From positions 6,230,759 through 6,294,758 of the forward strand of contig CM017560.1 of assembly GCA_007844125.1 (NCBI GenBank): a stretch of 64,000 nucleotides of DNA. The letters run 5' to 3'. Below, piece after piece: positions 1-10,500 of the stretch (positions within the stretch are counted from its first letter, which is position 1; every line of letters starts with the position of its first letter). The notes below the pieces were generated by a model. The model searched no databases, was not told the origin of the DNA, and saw only the letters and a list, made by a program, of their open reading frames with translations. Made by a program: the position numbers and the translations under genes. Source of the DNA: Sinonovacula constricta (taxonomy: Eukaryota; Mollusca; Bivalvia; Cardiida; Solecurtidae).

Positions 1-276
1 TGTTATAACACAATTATGTTATAAATTACTTCAATTTAAGCAGATCTATAAGTATTCAAAGTTTAACTGCATAAATTAATATTATTTCAAAACAGGTCTC
101 CTTTCTAGTGACTATTATAATCATATATAGTCATATAACATTTACTGTATTAAGATTTATAACATATTAGATTCACCATCTTCTTTTATTGGGCAGTCCG
201 ATAACTCGGTTACTTCCCTTGAATTCAAAGGGAGGCTACTCGCCGCCGAGCCTCTGGGGACTAAGTGAAAAAAAAG

Positions 277-491
277 ATGGCGGACAAGGACAAAGAAATC
301 AACGAAGCTTGTGTAAACAACTAAGAATTAGACCATTTCAAGCTAACAGATTTAAAGAAGTACCTGGCGAATCGTCGTTTGACTGGATCCTAAAAGGGAA
401 TATCAGCTAATCGAGCGAATTATCGGCGCTCACAAGCTAGATATTACTGACAATTATGAATTGAAAAGGAGAGATCAACTCGAGAAGAATT
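277..491 (+). pseudogene. Broken SAP-domain fragment
   Basis: An ATG in AAGATGGCGG context opens a reading frame starting MADKDKEINEACVNN. A stop codon follows, then the frame continues with LTDLKKYLANRRLTGS, another stop, and after a frame change LIERIIGAHKLDIT, ending in a stop near 491. The spacing and the leucine/arginine pattern (LxDLKxYL...LIERI) resemble a SAP DNA-binding helix-extension-helix motif. Two in-frame stops and one frameshift within about 70 codons show that it is dead. It sits just inside the left end of the 189-2167 element and is probably the start of the ORF of an autonomous relative. The SAP assignment is by eye. Confidence 0.45.
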
Positions 492-493
492 AG

Positions 494-1880
494 TAACACT
501 TCACCCTCCTTTAACTGGTAACAGGTCGCCCTTGATCGGTAGTTCGCCCTTGATCAGTAACATGTCGCCGTCGGATATAAGTGTATACGTCAAGCATAAA
601 TTTATACTTGTTAACTTATTTATAATAATTTCGACATGATTCACATCAATTTATACTTGTTTCCATCGGCTTCATATGCATTATGAGTACTTCAGATATA
701 AGTGTACCATTTTCACGCGTTAAATGAAGGCGGAAAATGATGTCAAGTAAAGTATATACTTGATTTATTTTGTTATATAGTGTATAATATATATAATATT
801 TTATAAGATATGCATAAAACACAATTAGTTGGTTGCCATCTTAGTCGACTTCTTCATACTGTATTGTGATAAAGCTAGCGTACGTTGCGAGATTGAATCA
901 CTGACTAGTCTATTAATTGCAAGCACTTACATACGTCTATGACGGCAAGCATCAATTAAGATCATGGTGACTAATAATAAATCAAGATTAGTGCTGATGC
1001 TATCATCACAATAATGACTAGGCAAAAATCAATTAACGATCACACACTGACCAATTTATTAATATTATTTTTTACATACGTCTATGTCGGTAAACATTAA
1101 TCAAGATCACACTGACTAATTATCAATCAAGATTAGTGCGAATGGTATCATCACAATAATGACTGTAGGCAAACATCAATTAACGTTCATGCTTTTATGT
1201 GTAATTATAAGATAACTGCATACTCAAGTCATCTTGAGTGTGACAACCTTATTAAAGTATTTGCAACAAAATATGTATGCAACTAAGTAACATTAAAATC
1301 CTTGCAACAGCAGAATTTTATTTAAATATAAAATATGAAATAAATAAACCACATACACAGTATAATTATCATATTTTAGGAAGCAACATTGCATTTAAAT
1401 CAAGGAACAGTGACAGTTCGTATATTGTACTGGGAGGATCAGATTTTTTTCTTTGGTTAAAACAATTTTAAAATATGAAAAATAAAAATATAATAATTTA
1501 CGATGCTAATAATACGATGTTAATAACAAGAAAGAATAAGGAGACAAAAGAAGCATAAATTTAATGCGAATGGTGTCAAAATAATAAAAAATAAATTAAT
1601 AAGTTTACATTCTTTTTACTTAATTTCTTAAAGATTTATAAGGGCGAAGGGTGGCGTATACACTTATATCAGAAGAGCTCATAATGTATATGAAGACGAA
1701 GAAAACAAATACAATGTGAATGGTTATAAATAAATTAACAAATTTACTTTTTTTTCTTGATGTATACACTTATATCTGAAGGCGACATGTTATAAATCAA
1801 GGGCGAACTGTTACCTATCCAGGGTGAGCTGTTACCGATCAAGGGCGAACTGTAACCAGTTAAGGGAGGGCGAAGTGTTA
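494..1880. mobile_element. Nested inverted-repeat element (inner element)
   Basis: The left arm begins TAACACTTCaCCCTCC and the right arm ends with its reverse complement GGgCGAAGTGTTA. Shared blocks continue inward for about 280 bases on each side (494-780 and 1600-1880), including TTCGCCCTTGATCGGTA, ACATGTCGCC and ATATAAGTGTATAC in inverted order. The centre (780-1600) is AT-rich with several direct near-repeats such as ACATACGTCTATG near 931 and 1074, and ATCAAGATTAGTGC near 980 and 1126. It interrupts the SAP-bearing outer element, so it inserted later. No coding capacity is visible. Confidence 0.6.
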
Positions 1881-2108
1881 TAATACCATCCAAACGTGTC
1901 GCAGTCGTTTGTTTTGAGGAAATCGATGCAATGAAACAGCTCTGTTTTCGACCACCTTCCCGCTATAAACACCTTTACATATTCAGCAATATTTCGGCGA
2001 TTTCCATTTCGTTTTTTTTCTTTCTTTAATTAACTTTCCACTCGATGTTCGTGTTATACACGCTGATAAAATTTCTACTTAAACCTCGGACGTTTTAATC
2101 AGCGTGAG

Positions 2109-2120
2109 TGCGCATGCGCA
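2109..2120. promoter_or_regulatory. Perfect NRF-1-type palindrome TGCGCATGCGCA
   Basis: The 12 bp match the canonical NRF-1 site exactly. It lies about 1.9 kb upstream of the zinc-finger coding start and inside the right end of the 189-2167 element. A near-perfect hairpin (CACGCTGAT at 2058 against ATCAGCGTG at 2098) precedes it. It may mark a promoter for the zinc-finger gene, whose coding exon is preceded by a splice acceptor, or it may belong only to the transposon. Confidence 0.4.
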
Positions 2121-2167
2121 TTCGGAGAGTACTCAAGGGCAGACAACTTAGTTATCAAACTGCCCAA

Positions 2168-2262
2168 TATATAAGGCCTGTAAGGCTTGCGGCTGTTTAG
2201 GTTTGTGGCCTTTTTGGTGCGGTCTTTTTGCTACGGGCCTTTCTGGTTTGCGGCCTTTTTGG
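2168..2262 (+). repeat. Short degenerate direct repeat (GCGGCCTTTTTGG-like)
   Basis: Four to five imperfect copies of a motif like GTTTGCGGCCTTTTTGG lie between the right end of the TIR element and the head of the next SINE. Confidence 0.5.
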
Positions 2263-2535
2263 ACCAGTACCAATTGAAAGAGCGTCAGCTTGCAGATTGG
2301 GAGGTCACGGGTTTAAACCCCGGCCAGGTCAAACCAAAGACAATAAATTTGGTAGTAGTGGCTTCCCTCCTAACGCTCGGGGCTAAGGGGACAGCATTAC
2401 GTCAGACTCATCGGTGTCAGTATAAAGGACCGGCCGGGTCCAGTCCCTGGGCATCTCACAAGTGTTCCTGTGACTGTTATAATGATAGAGATGTCGCTGC
2501 ACAGTATCTGAAAAAATGCCGGCCAATAAAAGTTT
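2262..2535 (+). mobile_element. tRNA-derived SINE, family A, copy 1
   Basis: A tRNA-like head with a B-box-like GGTTTAAACCCC near 2310 is followed by a body shared with copies at 6978-7265 and 56765-57035. Common body blocks include TTGGTAGTAGT, CCCTCCTAACGCTCGGGG, GACAGCATTAC, GGTGTCAGTATAA and CTGCACAGTAT. The A-box is weaker than in copy 2. An open frame across it is not a gene. Confidence 0.85.
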
Positions 2536-2811
2536 AAATAAAAGTTTGCCAAAAGTCACTATTAATAAAAAAAAATAATTTAATATATTACACTCCTAAT
2601 CAGATTATCTTTTTCTACAAAAATTACCTCTACATGTTTCACATTGTTACACATTCACAATGAAAATGTGACAATGGCATTAAATTGTAATATGTTTGGT
2701 TTTTGCAAATTCTTTTAAGCCCTATCATGCTAATTTCTTGGTTCTTTGCTAATATTTGTTATACATATTTATATAACATTTTTAAGTTAATTTACCTATT
2801 AATAGAGAAAA

Positions 2812-2871
2812 TGCAGGAAATAATGTAGATCCTGGTAAGAAATTCTCGGATCTAGGTCTACACTCTGTGCC
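2812..2871. repeat. Inverted pair of the dispersed GATCTACACTATTTGCC-type motif
   Basis: GTAGATCCTGG near 2825 and GGATCTAGGTCTACACT near 2848 form an inverted pair about 35 bp apart. The same motif recurs near 36551, 39318, 41102, 41969, 63559 and 63856. It looks like a remnant of an unidentified repeat family. Confidence 0.4.
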
Positions 2872-3504
2872 TACCTCTTACAAGTACAATATATGTGATA
2901 AACAGGCTTAAAGTTAACATCAAGTTATAAGTGACATTCAAGAGTTGAATGGCTTGCTACATTTACAGGATCATAAACGTTCTACCAGGCCAGGGGGACT
3001 TGTGTACCCTTTTTGTATCAATATATATCACATATCAAGATATCAATTCCTCTAAAAAATGCTAAGAAATAAACTCATACCAAGTTAATTTCATTAACAT
3101 ATTTATTGAAAATTAAAAATACTCCTGAAAGTATCCAAGATGAGATATTTCTCCTCAATTCTCAACTTTATTAAAGTCTCAGTTTTCTTACATGTCACAA
3201 AATTACCCTTATTTTATTAAAATATTGGAAATAAAACAAAATTGTGTTACAAAATCATTATTTTAACTTAAACACAAAAACACAAAAAGGAACATAAAGT
3301 TGCAGCAGGAGGGGAAATCAGGGGCTTAAAATATGAGATCCAAGCATTCTAACCACTCAACTATCCAGGCATATGCTGTTTGCTGGTATCTGCCATACAT
3401 TTGACACTTAATGATGATAAAAAAGCTTCATGGAGCCCAGGATAAAATGGAAGTAAAAAAGTACTGTGAACTTGATGCACAATTATGGTGATACACACTT
3501 TCAA

Positions 3505-3800
3505 TAAACTGGACCTGGTAGTAAAGTCGGTAGAGCATCGACTCCAGGTACAGGAGGTCCCAGGTTCCATCCTGGGCTGTGAAATACCAAAGTCATTAAA
3601 AATGGTAGTGGTATATCTCCCTTGCTAACGCTGAAGCAAATATAAGGGTAGTTCCAAAACAGGCTGGACTGGTGTCAGGATAATATGACTGGGTGTGGTA
3701 TCATGCCAGGTGTTCATGGCATGCTAGACACAGTGAAGGCAGCACTATGTCTGCTTCAAGTGGACACTGTCTCCAGATAACTGAAATACTCTTGGTGGGA
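3505..3800 (+). mobile_element. tRNA-derived SINE, family B, copy 1
   Basis: The head carries GTAGAGCATCGACTCCAGG (A-box region) and AGGTTCCATCCTGG (B-box region). The body shares AAGTCATTAAAAATG, GCAAATAT, AGGGTAGTTCCA, GTGCCAGGTGTTCA-like and CATCTCCAG-like blocks with the copy at 63562-63840. The 3' end, GTCTCCAGATAACTGAAATA followed by AATCCCAACAAA-like sequence, also occurs alone at 6618-6670. It lies just upstream of the zinc-finger coding exon, probably in its 5' intron. Confidence 0.85.
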
Positions 3801-3991
3801 AGATAACCCCAATAAACAATACTTAAATTTTTTCTTCAATTTTGGCAACTTCACCAAAAAGCAGATAGGACCTTTAAAACAACAAGCAAGTACTTTACAA
3901 TGTATTGGTTTATGGAAACTTCAAGTCTTGTGTTATTATTTCAGGAAGAGAAGAGATACTGTTTATATCTGTGTGCAAGCAAAAGCCTAAA

Positions 3992-5035
3992 ATGCCGAAG
4001 AAATGCACCAAATCCAGCTACCCTTGCACAGTGTGCCCGAAAACATTCAAGCTTCCCTGCAGATTAAAGGAGCACTTAAGACAACATGTTGGCAGTACTG
4101 AAGAGTTCAAATGCCCCACGTGTAAGAAAAACTTTCCCAGCAAAATCAAACTGAAAAACCATGTTCGAAACCACACTGATGAGAGACCATATACATGTAA
4201 AGAATGTGGAAAGGCATTCAAACACCGTGCACATTTTAATCTTCATATGAACATACATACTGGCAATCGACCATTTAAATGTGAGCTGTGTAACAAATCG
4301 TTCAGCCAACCCAGCACACTGGATGTGCACTTGTTCCTCCACAGCGGTGCCAGACCTTTCCCTTGCACAGTATGCGGGAAGTTCTTCAAGATCAAGAGCA
4401 ACTTAACTGCTCACATGAAGCGTCATATTGGGCGCCAAATGTACCCCTGTGATATATGTGGGAAGGAACTAACCAGTGCTCATGGGCTGAAGCTGCACAC
4501 AGAAATCCACACTAAGCAGAAGGAGTTTAAGTGTACCTTGTGTGGTAGAGAGTTTCTTCGTCTAAGTGGTCTAGAAGGCCACCTGGTTAATCATGAAGAA
4601 GAGAGACCATTCAAATGCGAGATTTGTGGGAAATCTTTCTCCTCCCAAAACTACTGGAGGGTACACACTGAAATTCATACTGGTGAAAAAGCTTTCAAAT
4701 GTGATTTATGTCCTCTTACATTTAGTGTTCAGAATCGTCTCAGAAACCACATGTACACCCACACAAAAGATAGCCCACACCAGTGCAAGATTTGTGACAA
4801 GCGTTTTACCAGTAAATCCAACTTGAAGAACCATCACCAGAATATTCATACGAAACATATTCAGTTTCAGTGCGACGAGTGTAATTATACTACCCCGAGG
4901 AAAGGAGACTTAACCAAACACAAACTTAGTAAACACAGCGATGAGATGCCCTTTGCTTGTGATATTTGTGGCAAGAAGTTCAAGCAGTCTTCATCACGAA
5001 ATAAGCATATGCAAAGAAGTGACCATCAGTTGTAA
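3992..5035 (+). CDS. C2H2 zinc-finger protein with twelve tandem fingers
   Basis: This is a 347-residue protein made almost entirely of C2H2 zinc fingers, expected to act in the nucleus as a sequence-specific DNA-binding factor. Twelve fingers run from about residue 10 (YPCTVCPKTF) to residue 345 (FACDICGKKF...H). Most have the C-x2-C-x12-H-x3-H spacing. Finger 11 (FQCDECNYTTPRKGDL) is of the atypical kind seen in REST/ZNF64-like proteins, and fingers 10-12 have x4 or x5 histidine spacing. Linkers are only partly of the TGEKP type. No KRAB, SCAN, BTB or ZAD domain is visible. The reading frame opens upstream to 3905, but a good splice acceptor (ttattatttcag) ends at 3944. The start was therefore placed at the next methionine, MPKKCTK, and a further coding exon upstream cannot be excluded. 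Similar genes are numerous in animals, so no orthologue is named. Confidence 0.88.
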   Translation: MPKKCTKSSYPCTVCPKTFKLPCRLKEHLRQHVGSTEEFKCPTCKKNFPSKIKLKNHVRNHTDERPYTCKECGKAFKHRAHFNLHMNIHTGNRPFKCELCNKSFSQPSTLDVHLFLHSGARPFPCTVCGKFFKIKSNLTAHMKRHIGRQMYPCDICGKELTSAHGLKLHTEIHTKQKEFKCTLCGREFLRLSGLEGHLVNHEEERPFKCEICGKSFSSQNYWRVHTEIHTGEKAFKCDLCPLTFSVQNRLRNHMYTHTKDSPHQCKICDKRFTSKSNLKNHHQNIHTKHIQFQCDECNYTTPRKGDLTKHKLSKHSDEMPFACDICGKKFKQSSSRNKHMQRSDHQL

Positions 5036-5121
5036 TGGAATCAAGTACATATAATTTGTTCTGGTTGCACACAATAGGTGTTATTTTTGTACTTAAGGCT
5101 TTTTTTCAAAGTTGTTTTTTA

Positions 5122-5127
5122 AATAAA
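5122..5127 (+). terminator. Polyadenylation signal AATAAA of the zinc-finger gene
   Basis: AATAAA lies 87 bases after the stop codon. It is the first canonical signal downstream and is followed by T- and GT-rich sequence. Confidence 0.6.
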
Positions 5128-6617
5128 TACACATATAAATTTGTAGTATGTGATAAAATTTATTATCTGGATACACTTTTTGTCAAATGTGTGTGACATT
5201 TGGGCTCTGATATTTACAATATTGTTTTTGTTGTTTTGTTAATGGTATTAACATGAGTTTTATGTGGAAAAGGTGAGAGGGGTTACATCTCTTGAAAATT
5301 GAAAACATCTTTAAATATTATGTTCACACAGTTTTGCTAGTTTTATTGTAACTAAATGTTTATTCATGACCATACTGGGTAAAAATGAAGAATTCTTACT
5401 TTTTTAAATTAAAGTTGTTGGAAGTGTATGTTGTGTCCTGTGTATGTTTAATGAAAATGTTCATTAATATACTCTTAGTCATGTATCTCTTATTGTAAAT
5501 TTGGTGTTTTCATTTTGTCTTGTCAAATGTTCATCAGATGATGAATTTTGTTTTCTCTTATCATTTCATCACACAAATGTGCCAGTATACACAATACAGA
5601 GGTGTAATTCTCTTCTTTATTTAGTTTCTTTAGTATACTAGACCAGTATTTATTTTCTAGTTTAATGTATATTATTGCTGACACTATAGTTCAGTAGATA
5701 AATATTGTTGATAACTGTTCTATTTTTTATTACAGTTAAAGATGTTTTTGTTTTTTAAATTGTATGTTTTTATGTTGCCTTTGTGAAAGATGCTTATAAT
5801 TACAATCATTTTTATAATTTGCTGTTTCTATTTTTGCATATAGTTACAATGTTTATATTATGTACTAGTACTTCTTAACATAGACAGCACATGGTAAGTT
5901 ATAAGGGTATAGTCAGTATTTTGTCTGAGTTGTGCCCCTTGCCTTGCAACCCTTGATTGTTGGGCAGGCAGGCAGGCAGTGTCAACATTGCTAGTATGTT
6001 GTCAGTGTCATCAGATCCAAAATATCACACTTTGCAGCAAACTAGAAGCTATTAAATAACAATCATTTAAATGGTAATAACATAAAGGGTTGTTTAGAAA
6101 CATCATGGAATTTGGTAACCACAAAAAAAAAACACAATTTATGATACCCAAATAAGAAATATATTGGCAGTCATAGGCATATGTTTTGTCTTCGACTTCG
6201 TAGCTTGTTTTACAATGATGTTTCTGCCAGTATTCATTAAAATGCATATGGATAATACAAGCAATGACGTCAATGATCCCTTGTCAAAGCTTCATTAAAT
6301 GTGAAGTCAGTGAGCCACATCCTCTTCTCCCTCCCTGATGATGTTGTCAGATAAAAACTAACACTCCGCAGACTATGTTATTTATCTCCTAACACTTTAC
6401 CATTTCCCCCTCTTCAATTGTTGATTTTTCTAACCTCAGAATTTTTAGGTGTTAATAGTTTTTGTTATTATAATTATTTTATACAGAAAGTCTAGGATCC
6501 AGCCTCTTTTAAGTCAGTAGTGTTTTATGTTATGTCAAAATGATTCCTTATTTTAGCATAAATCAACATAATTATTTAGACAATCATTTGAAAGATAGTC
6601 TTAATTAAGAAATTTCT
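5128..6617. other. AT-rich stretch without a recognisable gene
   Basis: T-rich sequence runs from the end of the zinc-finger gene. A (GGCA)4 microsatellite lies at 5963-5979. No other structure or credible open frame was seen. Confidence 0.6.
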
Positions 6618-6670
6618 ACCATCTCCAGATAACTGAAATATTGTTGGTGGGATGATTAGCTCAACAAACA
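6618..6670 (+). mobile_element. 3' fragment of a family B SINE
   Basis: CCATCTCCAGATAACTGAAA followed by TTGGTGGGATGATTAGCTCAACAAAC-like sequence matches only the last about 50 bp of the SINE at 3505-3800. Confidence 0.65.
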
Positions 6671-6977
6671 AGAAATTTTTTAAAACAAATGTAATTACTT
6701 GACCATATTTTTTGTTATTTTATAATTAAAATGATATTTACATATTTTGTAACCAGGAGTTGTTTAACCATTTAGCTTATTGTAGAGACAGTGGTGTTTT
6801 TGTTTTTTGGTTGTATTAGTGATTTTCTTACAATTGTGAAACTGTAAGCAGGTTTAGAAATAAACGTTTTCCTTCAAATTTGTGTTTTTGGTATACTTTA
6901 CAATTGGTCCACCACTTTTAATAATCAATTAAACAATGAAATAGGCATGCACAATTTACCAACATTGCTGTTTTTAA

Positions 6978-7265
6978 AACCGGCTACAATAACTCAAGTG
7001 GTAGAGCATCGGCTTGTGGATAATGAGGTTGCGGGTTCAAATCCTGGCCCGGGTCAAACCACACTTTAAAGTTGGTAGTAGTATCTTCCCTCCTAACGCT
7101 CGGGGCTAAGGGGACAGCATTACGCCTGACTTATTGGTGTCAGTATAATGGACCGGCCGGGTTCAGTCCTTGGGCACCTCATAAGTGCCCCAGTGCTATA
7201 ATGATAGAAATGTCTGCACAGTATGGCCAAGAATGCTGACAAATCCCATCCCAATCCCATCCATA
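6978..7265 (+). mobile_element. tRNA-derived SINE, family A, copy 2
   Basis: This is the best preserved head of the family. The A-box region reads ACTCAAGTGGTAGAGCATCGG and the B-box region GCGGGTTCAAATCCTGG. The body is the same as at 2262 and 56765, and the tail is repeats of AATCCCATCCC. It lies just past the 3' end of the - strand transporter gene. Confidence 0.88.
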
Positions 7266-7305
7266 TTTTTAAAGTAAACTTTTAGTAACATTGCACAGAC
7301 ACAAT

Positions 7306-7412
7306 TATGGGCATATTCATGACATGCAGCCTTTCACTGGTGGAAGAAGTCCCATGACTTAAGTCTGGGTAGAACCACCGGCTCACCACATCACATATTA
7401 GCCGATACTTCA
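7306..7412 (-). mobile_element. Family C SINE fragment
   Basis: ACAATTATGGGCATATTCATG, then GGTGGAAGAAGTCCCATGACTT and GTCTGGGTAGAACCACCGGC, match the body of the elements at 38600 and 35398. The tRNA-like head is missing. The element reads on the - strand. Confidence 0.65.
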
Positions 7413-7489
7413 CAAACATTGAGGGGATTACCATGTATGCTTATGATACATGTAATTGGAGAGATTGTACAACAAAATAAGCCGATTTG

Positions 7490-7499
7490 TTTATTTATT
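7490..7499 (-). terminator. Polyadenylation signal of the MFSD6-like gene
   Basis: On the - strand an overlapping AATAAATAAA lies about 77 bases after the stop codon of the terminal exon. Confidence 0.6.
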
Positions 7500-7575
7500 G
7501 TAACAAGTAAATGGAAATTCACAATGTAACAAGGTAACTTGTTGCCGATTACATAATACAAATTTTACTGTGTAG

Positions 7576-10500
7576 TTATTTCTTGTCTTCTAATGAGTCG
7601 TAATCAAACACCTTCGGTCTGGTGGTAAACTGAAAGTGGAAAAAAGAATTGGCTTTGAACCTAATAAAAGAAATTGCCATATAAACTATCAAATATTAGT
7701 GTTTTTATTACTGTTGATATAGAATTAAACGATATACTACATGTACTGTTAAAAGATATGTGGGATTTTTTCCAGACAAAAAGGAAACAGGCAACATGAT
7801 ATGGTAACATTCTCTTTGTCAAACCCATTTTTAAACAGGCAGCAACAAAGTCCTTTTTAATTAAGCCATGTTTTGAGAGTATGAATTTGTTCCCGTTTTT
7901 TAATATTGATTGTTTCCTCCATTGGACTTTTGTATTTAAGGGTATTTCTTAAACACATTGCTGTTGTTAAGGAAAGATAACGAATTAGGTGTGACCTCAA
8001 AAATCAGAAATAAATAACATCGTATATATATAATGTCTGTCTATAAAACCTGTTGATATCAATTTGTCTGAATAACTGATACGATTTTGGCGAAAATAAG
8101 AATAACTTATTCTTTACTCGCAGAGCAGAACTTCTCAGTCCAAAGCCTTCCTTCTGACTACAAACAGCGCCAGGCTTTCCAGCGATGCCACAGTGAAGTT
8201 TATACTGTCTTAGTCCACAACCTACGCTTTTATATGCAAAAACAGCACCGGATTTATTGGCGCGGAGAAGTTTATACAATCCCAGTCTGCAATCACATTT
8301 CGTCATATGCAAAAACCAGTGCGGCCACAGCAAAGATTCTACACTCTCTGCCTACAACTATCCATAATACTTTACAGAAGAAAGCACCAGATTTACCAGC
8401 GTTGGCAGAGCCAAGATTTTATATACTCAGCACACAAGAAACCTTCTTTATAGACACAAACGGCATCACTAGCGAGGCCACATCAAAGATTCTACAACCC
8501 CATCACACAACAATCCTTTATTGACACAACCGGTAAGAAGTTTACCAGCAAGGCCACGGCAAAAGTGTACATTCTCATCACATAACAATCCTTCGTTATG
8601 ACACCAACGGCATCACATTACCTTCAAGGCCATGACGAAGATTGTAAAACGACACAAAGAACAACTGGTTACCAGGCATGGCCAAATCGAAGATTCTACA
8701 CTCTCAGCCCATACATGTAACACCTTTTATAGACACAAACGGCACCGAGTTAACAGGTACGTCCACAGCGAATATTCTACACTCTCGGACAACAGCCATC
8801 TTTCTTTATAGTCACAAACAGCATCACATTGCCTGGCGCGGTCACGGCGAAGATTTCAACACACACAACCCATCAATTTTTTAGAACAAAAGAGTCTGAT
8901 ATACCACCGAGTCTACATCGAAGTTTATTTACTAACAGTCCACAATCTACTTTATTCATACACGCATACATTTACCAAATGGACAACCGTGAGTTATATA
9001 CAATTGCAGACATCCTTCTTAAATACATAACCAGCACCAGATATGCCAGTTTGTTCACAGCGAAGTGTATATACTCTCTTGTAAATACATAAAACATCCC
9101 CAGGTTCACCAACAAGACCACTGGAATTTTTTGCAATACAAAACCGCAAACAACAAACAGTACCAGGTTTACCATCGAGGCCACCGTGAATTTTATAATC
9201 CCAGCCCGCAAATACCCTTTTTTATAACCACAAACAGTTCCGGCTTTACCAGAGAGGCCATCGTGAGTTTTATAATCCCAGCCCGCAACTATCCTGTTTT
9301 ATAACCACAAACAGCTCCGGGTTTACCAGAGAGGCCATCGTGAGTTTTATAATCCCAGCCCGCAACCATCCTTTTTTATAACCACAAACAGTTCCGGCTT
9401 TACCAGAGAGGCCATCGTGAGTTTTATAATCCCAGCCCGCAACCATCCTTTTTTATAACCACAAACAGTTCCGGCTTTACCAGAGAGGCCATCGTGAGTT
9501 TTATAATCCCAGCCCGCAACCATCCTTTTTTATAACCACAAACAGCTCCGGGTTTACCAAAGAGGCCATCGTGAGTTTTATAATCCCAGCCCGCAACCAT
9601 CCTTTTTTTTATAACCACAAACAGCCCCAGGTTTACCAGAGAGGCCACTGTGAGTTTTATAATCCCAGCCCGCAACCATCCTTTTTTTTAATAACCACAA
9701 ACAGCTCCGGGTTTACCAGCGAGGCCAACGTGAGTTTTATAATCCCAGCCCGCAACCATCCTTTTTTATAACCACAAACAGCTCCGGGTTTATTAGCGAG
9801 GACAATGTGAGTTTTATAATCCCAGCCCGCAACCATCCTTTTTTATAACCACAAACAGCTCAAGGTTTACCAGCGAGGTTACCGTGAGTTTTATAATCCC
9901 AGCCAGGAACCATCCCTTTTTATAACCACAAACAGCTCCGGGTTTATTAGCGAGGACAATGTGAGTTTTATAATCTCAGCCCGCAACCATCCTTTTTTAT
10001 AACCACAAACAGCTCAAGGTTTACCAGCGCGGCCACCGTGGGTTTTATAATCCCAGCCCGCAACCATCCTTTTTTATAACCACAAACAGTTCCGGGTTTA
10101 CCAGCGAGGCCACCGTGAGTTCTATACAATCTTAGCCCGCAACCACATTTCTTTATAAGCACAAACAACATCAGGTGTACCAGCGAGGTCACAGAGAAAT
10201 TTGTACAAGCCCAGCCTGCTACCATCATTCTTTATAGACACAAACAGCACCAGATTACCAACAAGGCCAAAGCGAATTTTATACACTCTCAGTCTACAAC
10301 CTAACTTATTCATACATAAAACATTACTAAATGAACTAGAGAACACCACACTCGATCCTACTCTCTGAGCTCACATATGTACCTTCTGTACAAACACAAC
10401 CAGCGAGACCAGAGCGAAGATCTCAGTATCTCAGCCAACCACTGCCTTCTGTATACACATAAAACATCACCAGCGAGGCTAGAGCAAAGATCACACACTC

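Larger units (their letters stand above)
189..2167. mobile_element. Non-autonomous DNA transposon-like element with terminal inverted repeats (outer element)
   Basis: The left end reads TTGGGCAGTccGATAACT and the right end, read on the opposite strand, reads TTGGGCAGTttGATAACT. Similarity continues inward for roughly 40 bases (TCCCTTGA is shared). A TA dinucleotide lies immediately outside both ends (187-188 and 2168-2169), consistent with a 2 bp target duplication. The body holds a broken SAP-domain fragment near the left end and a second inverted-repeat element nested in the middle. No transposase can be read. The superfamily is not assigned; TA duplications fit Tc1/mariner but are also easy to meet by chance in AT-rich DNA. 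Confidence 0.6.

Noticed and set aside
2187..2537. 116-codon + strand open frame
   Set aside because: It is contained in the short GCGGCC repeat and the family A SINE, whose sequence recurs at 6978 and 56765 with the frame broken.
4018..4826. Antisense and alternative-frame ORFs within the zinc-finger gene
   Set aside because: They are shadows of the long C2H2 frame.
7000..7050. tRNA-like sequences as functional tRNA genes (also 3520, 21790, 35580, 42960, 56770)
   Set aside because: They have good A and B boxes but poor acceptor-stem pairing, and most are followed by a shared SINE body.
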